Part shown: one piece after another, positions 1-9,984 of the stretch
How the letters are laid out: the number at the start of each line of letters is the position of its first letter
Numbering within the stretch: position 1 is the first letter of the stretch
NCBI RefSeq assembly: GCF_007991455.1
Contig: NZ_BJYJ01000001.1
Span: 496,001-560,000 of the forward strand
Length of the DNA: 64,000 nucleotides
DNA from: Chryseobacterium hagamense
Lineage (GTDB): Bacteria > Bacteroidota > Bacteroidia > Flavobacteriales > Weeksellaceae
Reading direction: 5' to 3'
Program-made: the position numbers and the translations under genes
The notes under the pieces: model-generated
The model's database searches: none
Seen by the model: the letters and a program-made list of their open reading frames with translations, nothing else
What the model was told of the DNA's origin: nothing

Positions 1-1973
1 TAAAGGGTTCCGTTGATCAGGGAAGATTTTCCGCTTCCGGAGATCCCGGAGACTACAACCAGTTTTCCTAAAGGAATATCAAGGGTAACATTTTTAAGGT
101 TGTTTCCCGTGGCACCTTTCAGGATGATATGTTTCCCGCTTCCTTTTCTTCTTTCTGCAGGGATTTCGATCTTTCTTTTTCCGTTGATGTACTGGGCCGT
201 AATGGTATCGGCTTTTACCAGATCTTTCGGTTTCCCCTGCCACAGGATTTCCCCACCGAATTTCCCGGCTCTCGGACCTACATCCAGCACCTCATCGGCT
301 TCGAGAATCATATCTTTGTCGTGTTCCACCACCAAAACGGAGTTTCCGATATCTCGGAGATTCTTCAACGAATTGATCAGCCGTTCGTTGTCCCTCTGGT
401 GAAGCCCGATACTCGGTTCATCCAGGATATATAAAACGTTCACCAGCTGGGAGCCGATCTGGGTTGCCAGACGGATCCGTTGGGACTCCCCTCCCGAAAG
501 CGTTCTTGAACTCCTGCTTAAACTCAGGTAATCCAACCCGACATCCAGCAGAAACTGCAGCCTGGTTTCGATTTCCTTTAAGATTTCATAAGCGATGATC
601 GCATTTTTCTCGGAGAATTTATCTTTAATATCAGCCAGCCATTCTTTGAGATCAATTAAGCTCAGCGCGTTGACCTCAGCGATATTCCTGCCGTCGATCT
701 TAAAGCTTAAGCTTGAAGGCTGAAGACGGGTTCCTTTACATTCCGGGCAGGTTTCTTCCGTTGTGAAATGCCTTTCCAAAAGGATCGCCTCGTAAGATTC
801 CCTTTCCTCGATAATTTCTTCCATGAAAGAGATCAGACCGTCGAAACTGATTTTTATTTTTTTGGTAATGCCTGCATATTTAAGGTCTTTATTGAACTCC
901 TTATGGCAGCCGTTGTAGATATAATCCAGTGCTTCTTCCGGAACGTCCTTCATCGGCGTTGCCATTCCAAGACCGAAAATCTCCAGGATATTTTTAATCT
1001 GTGCCAGGATCCATTTGTTGGATTTCAGATCTTCCAGCGGAAGCAGACCGCCCTGATTGATCGACAGCTTCGGGTTTTCTACAAAGTAATCGGTATTGAT
1101 CTTTTTGATCGTTCCCAATCCTTTACAGCTCGGGCAGCTTCCTTTCGGTGAGTTGAATGAAAAAGTATTCGGCTCCGGCAATGCCAGGGAATGTCCGGTT
1201 TCGGCATCCATCAGGTTTTTGGAAAAATACTCGATATCCTTGCTTCCCAGCTTCTGGATCCCGATCAGGCCTTCCCCCATTTCCATGGCCGTCCGCAGAG
1301 ATTTTTCCATTCTGGCTTCGGAAGCGGATTCTCCGATGATCCAGCGGTCGATCACGATATCGATGTCGTGGGTTTTGTAACGGTCCAGTTTCAGATCGTA
1401 TTCAATATCCTGCAGCTCACCGTCGATCCTCGCCTGTCCGTAGCCTTTTTTGGCCATCTGTACAAAAAGTTCATGGTAATGCCCTTTTCGGGATCTTACA
1501 ACCGGTGCCGTCAGCATGATCTTCTCACCCTTGTAATTTTCTTTAATGGTGCTTAATATCTGATCTTCGGTGTAGCTTACGAGCTTCTTTCCGGTGGTCT
1601 GCGAATAGGCATCCGAAACCCTGGCGAACAGCAGACGGAGGAAATCATAGAGCTCGGTCACGGTTCCAACTGTTGAACGCGGGTTTTTATTGGTGGTTTT
1701 CTGCTCGATGGCGATTACCGGAGAAAGTCCTTCGATCTTATCGACGTCGGGACGCTCCAGTCCGCCCAGAAACTGCCTCGCATAAGCCGAAAACGTTTCG
1801 ATATACCGGCGCTGGCCTTCCGCAAAAATGGTATCAAAGGCCAAAGACGATTTTCCGCTTCCCGAAAGACCGGTAATCACGACCAATTCGTTACGCGGGA
1901 TTTTTACATTGATGTTTTTCAAGTTGTGTTCACGGGCTCCGTAAACTTCAATATATTCTGTTGATTTACTCAT
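1..1973 (-). CDS. uvrA: Excinuclease ABC subunit A, UvrA (C-terminal part outside window)
   Basis: DNA-damage recognition ATPase of nucleotide excision repair; it works as a dimer with UvrB in the cytoplasm. About 657 residues are visible, reading leftwards from ATG 1971-1973. The first Walker A (GLSGSGKS) is near residues 35-42. A zinc-finger CPSC pair follows in the middle, then the ABC signature [13 protein letters not shown] and the Walker B/H-loop stretch [14 protein letters not shown]. The second Walker A ([10 protein letters not shown]) lies right at the window edge, so roughly 285 residues of the usual ~940 are missing because the window ends, not because the gene is broken. A -7 promoter box lies 36 bp upstream. 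The identity is certain from these motifs. Confidence 0.97.
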   Translation of the reverse strand, partial: MSKSTEYIEVYGAREHNLKNINVKIPRNELVVITGLSGSGKSSLAFDTIFAEGQRRYIETFSAYARQFLGGLERPDVDKIEGLSPVIAIEQKTTNKNPRSTVGTVTELYDFLRLLFARVSDAYSQTTGKKLVSYTEDQILSTIKENYKGEKIMLTAPVVRSRKGHYHELFVQMAKKGYGQARIDGELQDIEYDLKLDRYKTHDIDIVIDRWIIGESASEARMEKSLRTAMEMGEGLIGIQKLGSKDIEYFSKNLMDAETGHSLALPEPNTFSFNSPKGSCPSCKGLGTIKKINTDYFVENPKLSINQGGLLPLEDLKSNKWILAQIKNILEIFGLGMATPMKDVPEEALDYIYNGCHKEFNKDLKYAGITKKIKISFDGLISFMEEIIEERESYEAILLERHFTTEETCPECKGTRLQPSSLSFKIDGRNIAEVNALSLIDLKEWLADIKDKFSEKNAIIAYEILKEIETRLQFLLDVGLDYLSLSRSSRTLSGGESQRIRLATQIGSQLVNVLYILDEPSIGLHQRDNERLINSLKNLRDIGNSVLVVEHDKDMILEADEVLDVGPRAGKFGGEILWQGKPKDLVKADTITAQYINGKRKIEIPAERRKGSGKHIILKGATGNNLKNVTLDIPLGKLVVVSGISGSGKSSLINGTL

Positions 1974-2401
1974 AATTCGGAGTGATTTTACCTGAAAATC
2001 ACGCTGTGCAAAATTACGGAATTTTATGGAATTTACGGTGTTAAAAAGTGTTAGGAATTTACAGGTTCCCGGTCATCCGCCAAAGGCTGAAAAAATCTTT
2101 TGCACAACCGATTAACAGGCAGAATAATTCTTCTCCAACTTCATGCCATAAATGGATGGTTTAGATTGAATGAAGTTTAAACCATTAAGAGGTATTCAGG
2201 GTTTAAGTTCCGTTAAGATAAAATCCAGGATTTTATTCAGCTTTCTGATTAAAACGGAGCTCAGCTTAATTTCTCTCAAATCCTTCATAAACCTTAATGG
2301 TTTTGGATTACATATTACTCAGATTTAAATACATAAAAAAAATCTGCGAAACCCGCTAAATCTGCGTGAGTATATTCAAAAATCTTATTGATTAAAATAG
2401 A
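1974..2401. other. Intergenic region, uvrA promoter side, with inverted repeats
   Basis: No gene. It holds the uvrA -7 box (2009-2016), a 9-bp palindrome ATAAAATCC/GGATTTTAT around 2218-2236, and a perfect 11-bp inverted repeat AAACCATTAAG (2179-2189) with CTTAATGGTTT (2293-2303). The stretch 2342-2370 repeats an ATCTGCG phrase that resembles the ends of the GxxExxY element at 33677-34167. It looks like repeat-derived spacer. Confidence 0.5.
2009..2016 (-). promoter_or_regulatory. -7 box of uvrA
   Basis: On the minus strand this reads TAATTTTG, matching the Bacteroidota -7 consensus TAnnTTTG, 36 bp upstream of the uvrA ATG. No clear -33 TTG was found. Confidence 0.5.
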
Positions 2402-4279
2402 TTAATTAAAATCCAGGTCTTCATTGGTGACTTTAACGCGGTATTCAATTCCGTCGATGGCTTTGGAGATGATCTGGTTGCGGAGAACGTTCGCCATATT
2501 TTCCCAGTAGGCCCTTCCGTAGAAGGAATAGTTCTGCGGGACAACATCTACATCCACCGTCCGGATAAATCCTTCCTTCGGTCTGTTGCTGATCATGGTT
2601 CCGCGGGTTACCCTTACTTCTTTCAGTTCGTCCTTAAGGACCATCCGGCAATAATTCTTCACATCTTCCAGGGAAATGATTTTATCCCGGGTCGTAAGAG
2701 CATATTTGTAAGCCTGAATGCTGTCTGTCCCTTTCTGCTCTTCAGCTCCGCCAATGGTTTCCGTCAGCAGCACCAGCGTCTGGGATTTGATCTGGTTGGA
2801 AAGTTCCGTTCCCGGGCGGAGATGATTGGCCAGCGTAGCGTGGGTAATCCAGAAGGCTGCATACGTATGGTCGGTTTTATCCACCGGTTCCATAATGACA
2901 TAGTTCAGCTCCTGCTTTACGTTTCTTTTGGCATTGTTCACTTTCTGTACCATTGATTTCATCTTGTCGGACATTTCACTGAGCACACCTTTTACGTTAT
3001 CCCGGTTCAGCAGGGAAAAAGCGGCGATCTCATCTCTCGTCAGTTCAAGAACGTTGGCAATCATATCAACGGCATTCCGGTTGGTGAACCGCTCCATCCC
3101 TCCTTTTCTTACCGTGTATAATCCTTTTCTCAGATCATCGGTCGGGGTAAAAGGAATTTCGGTATACTTTCTTCCTTCTCCATCCTGTACCTCATCAACA
3201 TACAGGAAATGTTCACCTTCATCCGTAACCAGCGGAATATTATTCCCCATAATATCCAGGCTGTACTCTGTTTTTTTCCAGCCCCGGTTGTAAATAGGAA
3301 ACGCATTCAGCACAAATGAGAAATTATCCAGGATTTCTGCCGAAAACTGGGGCGGGAATTCCAGGGTCAGCCATAAATATCTTTTCCCGTCGATGTATTT
3401 CAGGATTTCTTCTTTATAATCAACGAAGTCCAGATTGTCCGGCAGCTTACCCGCTTCGGAAAACAGGGAACTTGAAATTCCGGAGATCTCGATAAATTTA
3501 TGATGGTAAATGCTTTTTATATCCTCAATGATTTTATTCTGAATGGACTGTTCCCGGAACATCTGCTCATAGCCGTCGGGCTGGCTGTTTTTATAATAGG
3601 TCAGTCCTTCTTTTACAAATAAAGGATTTCCATTGCTTGAAACCGAGATATAAGGCAGAAGCTTGTACGTAAAATCCAGATGCTCGAAAGCAGGGTTTGA
3701 GCAGAAGACGCTTATGTCTTTAGGAAAGGTTTCGTTGCTGTATTTCGAAACATCGACGCCTATGGTTACTCTACGGTAATCTTCCGGCTTTCCCTGGAAT
3801 CTGGCAATCGGGATTTTATTGAGCCGCTCATCGATTCCGTAGCAGGTATTACCGACAAACATAACAGAGGTCTGTGCCTTATTGAGGCGTATGTTTCCAA
3901 TGGGAGTAAACGGAATATTAATCTGCTTATCCGACTCCGATTTTATGGTTGATGTCACCTGCTTCCTGAAAAAGAATTCGGTATGTTCCAGCAGCATTTC
4001 CGATGATTCGTACGGCTGGGTAAAAGCAATGGCGTGGGAAGGAATTGGATGGGTATAAATAGACGGCGTCAGCAGTTTAGCCAGCTTTTCCAGGATCCGG
4101 GCATTGACGGTCTGGATTTCGTTATTGGCTTTAAAGACTTCCGTGCTGAAGGCATCAATGAGTAATTTCACAAAAGGGTCCAGCGACTGCGGGCTTTTCA
4201 GGCCCCACACCTTGGTGGCATTCTGAAGCATTCTTGCTTTTACGGACTCTTTGGAATAGATATTCTGGTCTAAATTCAT
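2402..4279 (-). CDS. tssF: Type VI secretion baseplate protein TssF-like
   Basis: A 625-residue protein that resembles the TssF (VasA/ImpG) baseplate wedge subunit of Bacteroidota T6SS. The N-terminal half has the family pattern of an early acidic helix region followed by LEKLAKLLTPSIYTHPIPSHA, like the LxPxxxxPxPxxA stretch of TssF. No signal peptide or membrane segment is visible, as expected for a cytoplasmic baseplate part. It lies 25 bp downstream of the gp25/TssE-like gene, so the two are probably one transcript. No tssG, tssK, sheath, tube or ClpV gene is near it: uvrA follows on one side and a permease on the other. The family call is from recognition of the sequence pattern, not from an alignment. 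Confidence 0.75.
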   Translation of the reverse strand: MNLDQNIYSKESVKARMLQNATKVWGLKSPQSLDPFVKLLIDAFSTEVFKANNEIQTVNARILEKLAKLLTPSIYTHPIPSHAIAFTQPYESSEMLLEHTEFFFRKQVTSTIKSESDKQINIPFTPIGNIRLNKAQTSVMFVGNTCYGIDERLNKIPIARFQGKPEDYRRVTIGVDVSKYSNETFPKDISVFCSNPAFEHLDFTYKLLPYISVSSNGNPLFVKEGLTYYKNSQPDGYEQMFREQSIQNKIIEDIKSIYHHKFIEISGISSSLFSEAGKLPDNLDFVDYKEEILKYIDGKRYLWLTLEFPPQFSAEILDNFSFVLNAFPIYNRGWKKTEYSLDIMGNNIPLVTDEGEHFLYVDEVQDGEGRKYTEIPFTPTDDLRKGLYTVRKGGMERFTNRNAVDMIANVLELTRDEIAAFSLLNRDNVKGVLSEMSDKMKSMVQKVNNAKRNVKQELNYVIMEPVDKTDHTYAAFWITHATLANHLRPGTELSNQIKSQTLVLLTETIGGAEEQKGTDSIQAYKYALTTRDKIISLEDVKNYCRMVLKDELKEVRVTRGTMISNRPKEGFIRTVDVDVVPQNYSFYGRAYWENMANVLRNQIISKAIDGIEYRVKVTNEDLDFN

Positions 4280-4304
4280 AATTGGTGGTTATAGCTTAAG
4301 AAAA

Positions 4305-4745
4305 TTAATCGATTGACATCGGGCTGAGGAAAAGCTCGGTAGAAAAGCTGAAACGTTCCCCGGAGTGCTCCATTTTGGCATTGATGGCGATCTTTACTTT
4401 CTTCTTGATTTCAGTATGTTCTTTGGTGTCATAATTATGTTCCACGATCTGGACGTGCGCATCGATCTGCGGCTGTACGATCCGGGGCTCATATTCCTGG
4501 ATCTGCCTTTTTAAGCTTTTAATAAAAACGGCTTCCCAGACTGCGCTGGTAATCCCGTTGTCAAACTCAAGGCTCCAGACATCGTTCCCGTAATTGTCAT
4601 CATAGCGGTTTTCGCCTTTTTTGGTGGTAATCAGAAGCATGATGTTGTGGGCAATGCTCTCTCCCATGTCGCAGGTGTCGATGCTTCCTCCTTCCGTCAT
4701 GAGTGCTGCCGGAACAAAGGGCATCCTGTAATTTGGTGTATCCAT
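4305..4745 (-). CDS. tssE: GPW/gp25-family baseplate protein, TssE-like
   Basis: A 146-residue protein of the phage T4 gp25 / T6SS TssE family, which joins the baseplate wedge to the sheath. The diagnostic stretch is GENRYDDNYGNDVWSLEF (about residues 44-61), which corresponds to the conserved 'GER...YG..L' segment of gp25. It is followed by a helix with the AVWEAVFIKSLKRQIQEYEPR pattern. No signal peptide. It is first in a two-gene unit with tssF. No -7 box was found directly upstream. The gp25 family also serves phage tails and extracellular contractile systems; pairing with TssF makes T6SS the better reading. Confidence 0.78.
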   Translation of the reverse strand: MDTPNYRMPFVPAALMTEGGSIDTCDMGESIAHNIMLLITTKKGENRYDDNYGNDVWSLEFDNGITSAVWEAVFIKSLKRQIQEYEPRIVQPQIDAHVQIVEHNYDTKEHTEIKKKVKIAINAKMEHSGERFSFSTELFLSPMSID

Positions 4746-5515
4746 GATATCAACTTCTTTATTTTTTTCCGTAATTTCCGTTTACCTGAAAAAGAAATAC
4801 CAATTTAATCATTTTCCCTGAGAAAAGGAATGGCAGAAAGGAAAATTTGTCGGATAAATGGTGAATTTTTATTGCCGGAAAAATTCACAAGCGCAGCGGA
4901 TTGACCATTGGCTATTGGCTACCCGTCAAAAATTCTTTTTTAATTTTCCACAACCCCGGTTTCGGAGGGGAATTGCGGTTGAAGGTGTTGTCGGGATACG
5001 CAAAGGCGCAATTTCTTCTTTAGAATACTAACGTTTTAAGAAGCAAAGAATTTGACGCTGTCAAATTTTAATATTGCTACTACTTACCTCTGAAATTTTG
5101 TTCTTTTCAAAATCGGCAGCATTCAATTTTATCTGAGATAAAATCGTTGCGTCTTTTTTGCGCAACGTATTTCACAAGCCTTTCGCGCCTTTGCGTGTTC
5201 CAACATCAACCACACTCTAAGATTGAACCTTCACTTACGTAGCAAAATTGACCATTTGCTATTTTGTCGGATGAGGCCAAGGCGCGCAGATGATAGGAAA
5301 GCCAGCATTTTAAGGCGCAGGGAATTTGACGATGTTAATTTTTTTTTACCGATGATACTAATATTTTACATTTTGTTCTTTTAAAAGCGGCGGCGTTCAA
5401 TTTTTATCATGGATAAAATCGTTGCGTCTTTTCGCGCACGTATTTCAGAAGCCTCTCGCAGCCTTATGTTCCGGCATGAATGAAAAAAGCTGCCACTATA
5501 CGGACAGCTTTGAAA
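4746..5515. repeat. Repeat-rich spacer with two degenerate direct copies
   Basis: 770 bp with no credible gene. Two related blocks, about 5038-5205 and 5312-5475, align at a 275-bp offset. Both contain ATAAAATCGTTGCGTCTTTT (starting at 5138 and 5413), then CGTATTTCA and AAGCCTNTCGC phrases. Phrases such as TTGACCATTNGCTATT (4901, 5246) also recur. Such blocks read as decayed intergenic repeats. Confidence 0.6.
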
Positions 5516-6928
5516 TTATTCAGTTTTTTTTTTCATATTGATGAAATAGTAGACCGGCAGTCCGAGCAGGACCATCAGGAAACCGGGCCAGGTGTATTGC
5601 TGTTTGTAGATCAACAGTAAAATACAGAAACCTGCTCCTATCAGTAAATAAATGACCGGAGTTACCGGATAAAGCCATGTTTTGTACGGCCTTTCCAGAT
5701 CCGGCTGCTTAATTCTCAGATAGATGACGCCGAATACCGTAATCATATAAAATAAAACAATCACAAAAGAAATCATATCCAGGAGGTTTCCGTACTGCCC
5801 GCTCAGGCAGAGCAGCGAAGCCCAGATACCCTGCATCCAGAGGGCATTGGCCGGAACGTGATTTTTATTGTTCTGTTCGGCCTGCTTAAAGAACATCCCG
5901 TCTTTGGCCATGGTCTGGAACACCCGTGCTCCCGCCAGGATCAGTCCGTTGTTACATCCGAAAGTAGAGACCATCACCAATACCGCGATAATGGCGGTTC
6001 CTGCACTTCCGAAAATAAAGTGGGAAGCCGCCACGGCTACCCTGTCGTTTCCGGCAAATGCAATGGAATCCCGGTCCAGGGCATTCAGGTAGACATAATT
6101 GACCGCAATATATAAAATCATTACGGCTGAGGTTCCGTAGATCATTGATTTGACCACATTCTTTTTAGGATTCTCAATTTCACCGGAAACGAAAGTTACG
6201 CTTTCCCAGGCCACGGAACTGAAAACAGAGCCGACCATGGCAGCAGCAATGCCACCAAGCAAAGCCATTCCACCAATGGGTTCCCAGCCTTCTTTAAGGA
6301 AATTTCCTAATGGATCTTTTTTAAGGTTGCTGAAAGCATCGTAGCCGAAACTGAAATTTTCCGCCAGATGGGAAAAATCAACCAGAATAAATCCGGCAGC
6401 AATCAGCCCCAGCAGGGCCAGGATTTTTGAACCCGTAAAAATATTCTGTAACAGTTTTCCGCTTTCAACCCCTCGGGTATTGATATAAGTGAGGACCAGA
6501 ATAACGGCGATGGCTAAGATCTGAATCCAGGTGATCATGAATTCCCCGCTCCGGAAAATCGGAGCTGCGTCATTTAAGGAAGGAATAAGATAGGCGGTGA
6601 ATTTACCGAAGGCTACCGCTACGGCCGCAATGGTACCGGTCTGGATTACCGTAAACAGGCCCCAGCCGTAAAGAAAGCCCATCCTTCTGCCGAAGATCTC
6701 TTTAAGATAAGTATATTGCCCGCCGGCTTTGGGAAACAGTGCCGAAAGTTCCCCATAGCTGATCGCTGCTGCCACCGTCATGACTCCCGTGATGATCCAG
6801 ACGACAATCATCCAGAATCCCGAACCGAGGTTCCGCATCATATCGGCGGACACAATAAAAATCCCGCTTCCGATCATCGATCCCATTACCAGCATAATGG
6901 CATCCCAAAGTTTTAGTTTTTTCTGCAT
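5516..6928 (-). CDS. APC-family amino acid permease
   Basis: An inner-membrane amino acid/polyamine/organocation transporter of 470 residues. The first segment carries the hallmark GSMIGSGIFIV (residues 15-25), the substrate-site loop of APC transporters, and ISYGELSALFPKAGGQYTYL follows in TM2-TM3. About 12 hydrophobic segments can be traced, ending with a short basic MKKKTE tail. The substrate cannot be read from the sequence; LAT-like or serine/threonine exchangers share this layout. A CAAATATA element (-7 box on the minus strand) sits 17 bp upstream. It stands alone between two repeat-filled spacers. The start is the ATG before QKKLKLWDA. Confidence 0.9.
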   Translation of the reverse strand: MQKKLKLWDAIMLVMGSMIGSGIFIVSADMMRNLGSGFWMIVVWIITGVMTVAAAISYGELSALFPKAGGQYTYLKEIFGRRMGFLYGWGLFTVIQTGTIAAVAVAFGKFTAYLIPSLNDAAPIFRSGEFMITWIQILAIAVILVLTYINTRGVESGKLLQNIFTGSKILALLGLIAAGFILVDFSHLAENFSFGYDAFSNLKKDPLGNFLKEGWEPIGGMALLGGIAAAMVGSVFSSVAWESVTFVSGEIENPKKNVVKSMIYGTSAVMILYIAVNYVYLNALDRDSIAFAGNDRVAVAASHFIFGSAGTAIIAVLVMVSTFGCNNGLILAGARVFQTMAKDGMFFKQAEQNNKNHVPANALWMQGIWASLLCLSGQYGNLLDMISFVIVLFYMITVFGVIYLRIKQPDLERPYKTWLYPVTPVIYLLIGAGFCILLLIYKQQYTWPGFLMVLLGLPVYYFINMKKKTE

Positions 6929-6944
6929 ATTTGAATATAGATTC

Positions 6945-6952
6945 CAAATATA
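6945..6952 (-). promoter_or_regulatory. -7 box of the APC permease
   Basis: The minus strand reads TATATTTG, a match to TAnnTTTG, 17 bp upstream of the ATG. Confidence 0.5.
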
Positions 6953-7520
6953 AATAAATATCAGCTTGTTTTTTTATTCCGCCTGAAATTAAAGGACTGG
7001 AAGAGAAAAGCCGGATGCCGGAAGTTTTCCTGCCAAAATATAAGCCTGGTCAGATCGGAAAATTATATTTGAAGTCAGTACTTCCATCTTAGCCCCGATT
7101 GCAGTGGAAATCCTTTTTTGAAAAAAAAGATTGCAACGGAAAGCGGGAAAAAGCTCCAAAAGAAAAAAAGCTGACGGATCCAATCGATTTCAAATCCTAT
7201 CCGGTGGAATGAATCATTTTAGCCGGAGCAAAGTAATTAACGTGAACCCGAAGCAGAATCCGGATCAGAAGGCCAAAAAGGGATTCGGGCTACCTGAAGC
7301 TTTTTGTGCTACTATGACACTCAGCAGAATTGATTATAAATGAACTTATCCGGGATTTCACAGAGAGAGAGAGGCGTTTTTTAATTTTATACAGGAACGT
7401 GAACTTTACTTTCCATTTTTATAACCGATCAATATCAATTGAAATACCATAGAATTCACCTTAAGATAAATAATTCGAAAACCGGAATGACGGCCTGTTT
7501 TTAATCAAGTTTTTAACGAT

Positions 7521-7550
7521 TTTGAGATTCGGAATTTATTAGTACTTTTG
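7521..7550 (+). promoter_or_regulatory. Bacteroidota promoter of the DUF4920 gene
   Basis: TTTG at 7521-7524, an 18-bp spacer, then TACTTTTG at 7543-7550: a full -33/-7 pair. The TTG at 7548-7550 is in frame with the gene and could be miscalled as its start, but it is part of the -7 box. Confidence 0.75.
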
Positions 7551-7565
7551 AAAAAAATATTAAAA

Positions 7566-8075
7566 ATGAAATTCAAAGCGATATTATTTGCAGCAGCCAT
7601 GAGTGCTTCGTCATTAGCTTTTGCGCAGGAAGCTGAAAAATTCGGTCCGCCTGCAGGAAACGCACTGGTCGGGGATGTTTACGGTGGCGGTGTGGCTTCA
7701 AATACCGAATCCAAAGCCATCTCTGTAGACAAACTGAGCAAAAAGCTTAAAAAAGAAAATAAAAAAGTAGAGAACATTGCCGTAAAAGGAAAAGTAACGG
7801 ATGTCTGCGATAAGAAAGGATGCTGGCTGACCATCCAGACGGAAGACAATTCCCGGTTCTTTGTAAAAATGAAGGATTATGCGTTTTTTGTTCCGACGGC
7901 TCTGAAAGGCAAGACCGTAGTTATGGACGGAACAGCGGAAAGGAAGGTAACTTCCGTGGACGAACAGAAGCACTACGCTGAGGATGCCAAAAAACCGAAA
8001 GCGGAAATCGACGCCATTACTGCCCCGAAAGAGGAAATCCGTTTCGTAGCCAACGGAATTAAAGTGGTCAATTAA
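7566..8075 (+). CDS. Exported DUF4920 domain protein
   Basis: A 169-residue protein with a signal peptide (MKFKAILFAAAMSASSLAFA|Q). The mature part matches the DUF4920 pattern: an AISVDKLSKKLK segment, then VAVKGKVTDVCDKKGCWLTI-like beta strands with the paired cysteines of DVCDKKGCW, and a closing IRFVANGIKVV. The CxxxGCW pair suggests metal or redox chemistry, but the function of the family is not known to me. I chose ATG 7566 because the upstream TTG lies inside the promoter. Alanine- and lysine-rich, probably periplasmic. It converges on the M14 peptidase and shares a bidirectional terminator with it. Confidence 0.85.
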   Translation: MKFKAILFAAAMSASSLAFAQEAEKFGPPAGNALVGDVYGGGVASNTESKAISVDKLSKKLKKENKKVENIAVKGKVTDVCDKKGCWLTIQTEDNSRFFVKMKDYAFFVPTALKGKTVVMDGTAERKVTSVDEQKHYAEDAKKPKAEIDAITAPKEEIRFVANGIKVVN

Positions 8076-8099
8076 GAATCGAAGAGATCAACTCAGCAC

Positions 8100-8143
8100 A
8101 AAAACAAAAGCGGAACATCAATGTATTCCGCTTTTGTTTTTAA
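8100..8143. terminator. Bidirectional terminator
   Basis: AAAACAAAAGCGGAA / TTCCGCTTTTGTTTT stem with a 10-nt loop and A/T tracts on both sides, between the convergent DUF4920 and M14 genes. Confidence 0.85.
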
Positions 8144-9246
8144 TCTCCGATGGTAAAACTTACTTCAGCATCCAGTTTCGGATATTTGGTCGGACTGATA
8201 AACTTTTTTCCCGTACAGTCTATTTCCTGCCACCCTTTCCTCCTGACCTCTCCTGCTTCCACAACGAAAGGAACAAAGGAGATCTCATCCTCCCCTTCCT
8301 CAAAAATTTCCCGGTACTGAACGGCGATGTCCAGAACACATTCGTGATCCGTATTTAGTTTTACGTTCCGGTAAATAACATCGTAATGGGTTTCCTTATT
8401 TTCCGGGATTTCCAGATAAGCTTCCCAGCCTTCCGTTCCGGAGTTTAATTCTGAAATTGCTTTCAAAGCATAATACAGTGCAACCGTATAATATTTCCTG
8501 GTTTCTTTCCGGGTATAATCATTTACAAAATGCCCGCCTTCAAACAGGATCGTCGGCATTCCGGCCTTAATAAAGTTATCACCGGTCGACGTAGGATAGA
8601 ACTCATCGGAGTACCTGCCGATCTGATTGGGGATTATTTCCTTTAAATGATGGTACACTTGCGCAATTACGGCCATGCACTTTTTCCTGTTTTCTGTAAC
8701 CGTTCTTTCCACATTTTCGGAAGGCGCCAGAAAAGACAGGGTGGCCGGATGAATTCCATCGGTGGTAAAAATCGTTCTTTGCTCATGAAGGTTGAGGGCA
8801 TAATCATATTTTTTTGAAGCCACCCTATTTTTAAGGAATTTAATCTCGGCACTGGCCTCATTATGAAAATCACGATTGAGATCAATTTCTGCCGCATTCA
8901 TCCGGGTCCATTTTTCAGAGCCGTCGGGATTCAGCATGAAAATAAAATCAAAGGTAATTTTTTCAAATAGTTCTTTGTTCATTTCAGGAATCTTATCCAG
9001 ACTGGTTAAAAGATCGAGCATGGCATGGGAGGCGTTGGATTCGTTTCCGTGCATCTGCGACCAGGCCAAAACCTGAATGTTCCCGGTACCGACAGTCAAT
9101 TTATAAATCGGTTTTCCTAAATAAGATGTTCCGATCTCCTGAATATATTCGCTGAGATGTTCCTGTAGATAACCGAATAATTTTTCGGGGGAAATATACC
9201 GGTTTGGGAAAAACTGATTTGGAGAATAGATCTGTTCAAAATTCAT
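8140..9246 (-). CDS. M14-family zinc carboxypeptidase
   Basis: A 368-residue metallocarboxypeptidase-like protein. Zinc ligands follow the M14 pattern: HGNE (H66, E69) and NLHEQ (H154). Substrate-site features are NPDG near 106-109 and NLNRDF-like DLNRDF near 122-127. The general-base glutamate is in ILFEGGH (E236). No signal peptide is visible, so it may act in the cytoplasm or leave by another route; peptidoglycan or protein C-termini are possible substrates. The start is ATG 9246. The upstream in-frame TTG at 9268-9270 is the end of a -7 box. An additional C-terminal ~110 residues look beta-rich and are less conserved. Confidence 0.88.
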   Translation of the reverse strand: MNFEQIYSPNQFFPNRYISPEKLFGYLQEHLSEYIQEIGTSYLGKPIYKLTVGTGNIQVLAWSQMHGNESNASHAMLDLLTSLDKIPEMNKELFEKITFDFIFMLNPDGSEKWTRMNAAEIDLNRDFHNEASAEIKFLKNRVASKKYDYALNLHEQRTIFTTDGIHPATLSFLAPSENVERTVTENRKKCMAVIAQVYHHLKEIIPNQIGRYSDEFYPTSTGDNFIKAGMPTILFEGGHFVNDYTRKETRKYYTVALYYALKAISELNSGTEGWEAYLEIPENKETHYDVIYRNVKLNTDHECVLDIAVQYREIFEEGEDEISFVPFVVEAGEVRRKGWQEIDCTGKKFISPTKYPKLDAEVSFTIGD

Positions 9247-9267
9247 TGTGTGATAATTTACAATAGT

Positions 9268-9275
9268 CAAAAATA
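9268..9275 (-). promoter_or_regulatory. -7 box of the M14 carboxypeptidase
   Basis: The minus strand reads TATTTTTG (TAnnTTTG), 22 bp upstream of the chosen ATG; its TTG creates a false upstream start. Confidence 0.6.
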
Positions 9276-9984
9276 CTGAAATTTTAAGAAAAAAATATAA
9301 TTTACAATTGTTATCTATTAAACAGAAAAGACTGACAAAATGTCTGTTGATAAAATTGTTAATTGGTAATAATACAAAGTATATAGTTTAATTATCTAAA
9401 AGTCAATATATTACAATGTTTAATTAAACTATAGTATTAATATTGCTTTAAGTGGTTAAATTACTGATTTTCTAAAATTTCCGGTAGTTTATTTAAACAA
9501 ATCAATTGTGGAAAATCTCTTATTTATTTATGTATACAAATGTAAAATACGAATTATTTTATCTGATTTTGTTTCGATTTTTAACCCTGTTTTCAGAATT
9601 TAATAATGTAAAACAGAATTTTTCTGTACAAGTATATATTCTGATAAAAAATTATACAAAAAGAGGTCCAAACATAGCTGGAAGGTCATTTACCAGATGA
9701 TTTTACAGATTTAAATCCTTCATATACGCCTTATATGGGCATTTATTCATCTCTTCTATTGATATTATATAAATGTCTCAGATGGTATTGATAACTGCTG
9801 CAAATTTAACCGTATTCTCAAAAATCCGGACTCTAAACAGGAAGAACTTACCAATAAGTTATCGACGATTCCGCATTGAAAAGGACTAATTTTAAGTATT
9901 TATTGTTGATAAACTTTTGTAAAATCCAGTAAGCAATCCTGCGCTAAAGGTAAAACATGCTGGTTTATAGTAATTTATACAGTT

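Larger units (their letters stand above)
6929..7565. repeat. Spacer with partial and full copies of a MITE-like repeat
   Basis: No gene is supported. At 6997-7030 is the repeat core 'CTGGAAGAG..AAGCCGGATGCCGGAAG'. A second copy spans 7237-7464: it begins with TTAACGTGAACCCGA and ends with TAGAATTCACCTTAA, inverted versions of one another (11/15), 228 bp apart end to end. The last 45 bp hold the promoter of the next gene. Small open frames here (around 6989-7343) have no start context or family features. Confidence 0.55.

Noticed and set aside
13..1876. Several plus-strand frames opposite uvrA
   Set aside because: They lie antisense to a clear uvrA frame and show no protein features of their own.
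6989..7343. Two small frames in the permease-DUF4920 spacer
   Set aside because: They cover the MITE-like repeats and read as translated repeat.
9506..9700. A 64-codon frame in the AT-rich spacer before the XRE gene
   Set aside because: Composition matches the AT-rich background and it has no family features or start context.
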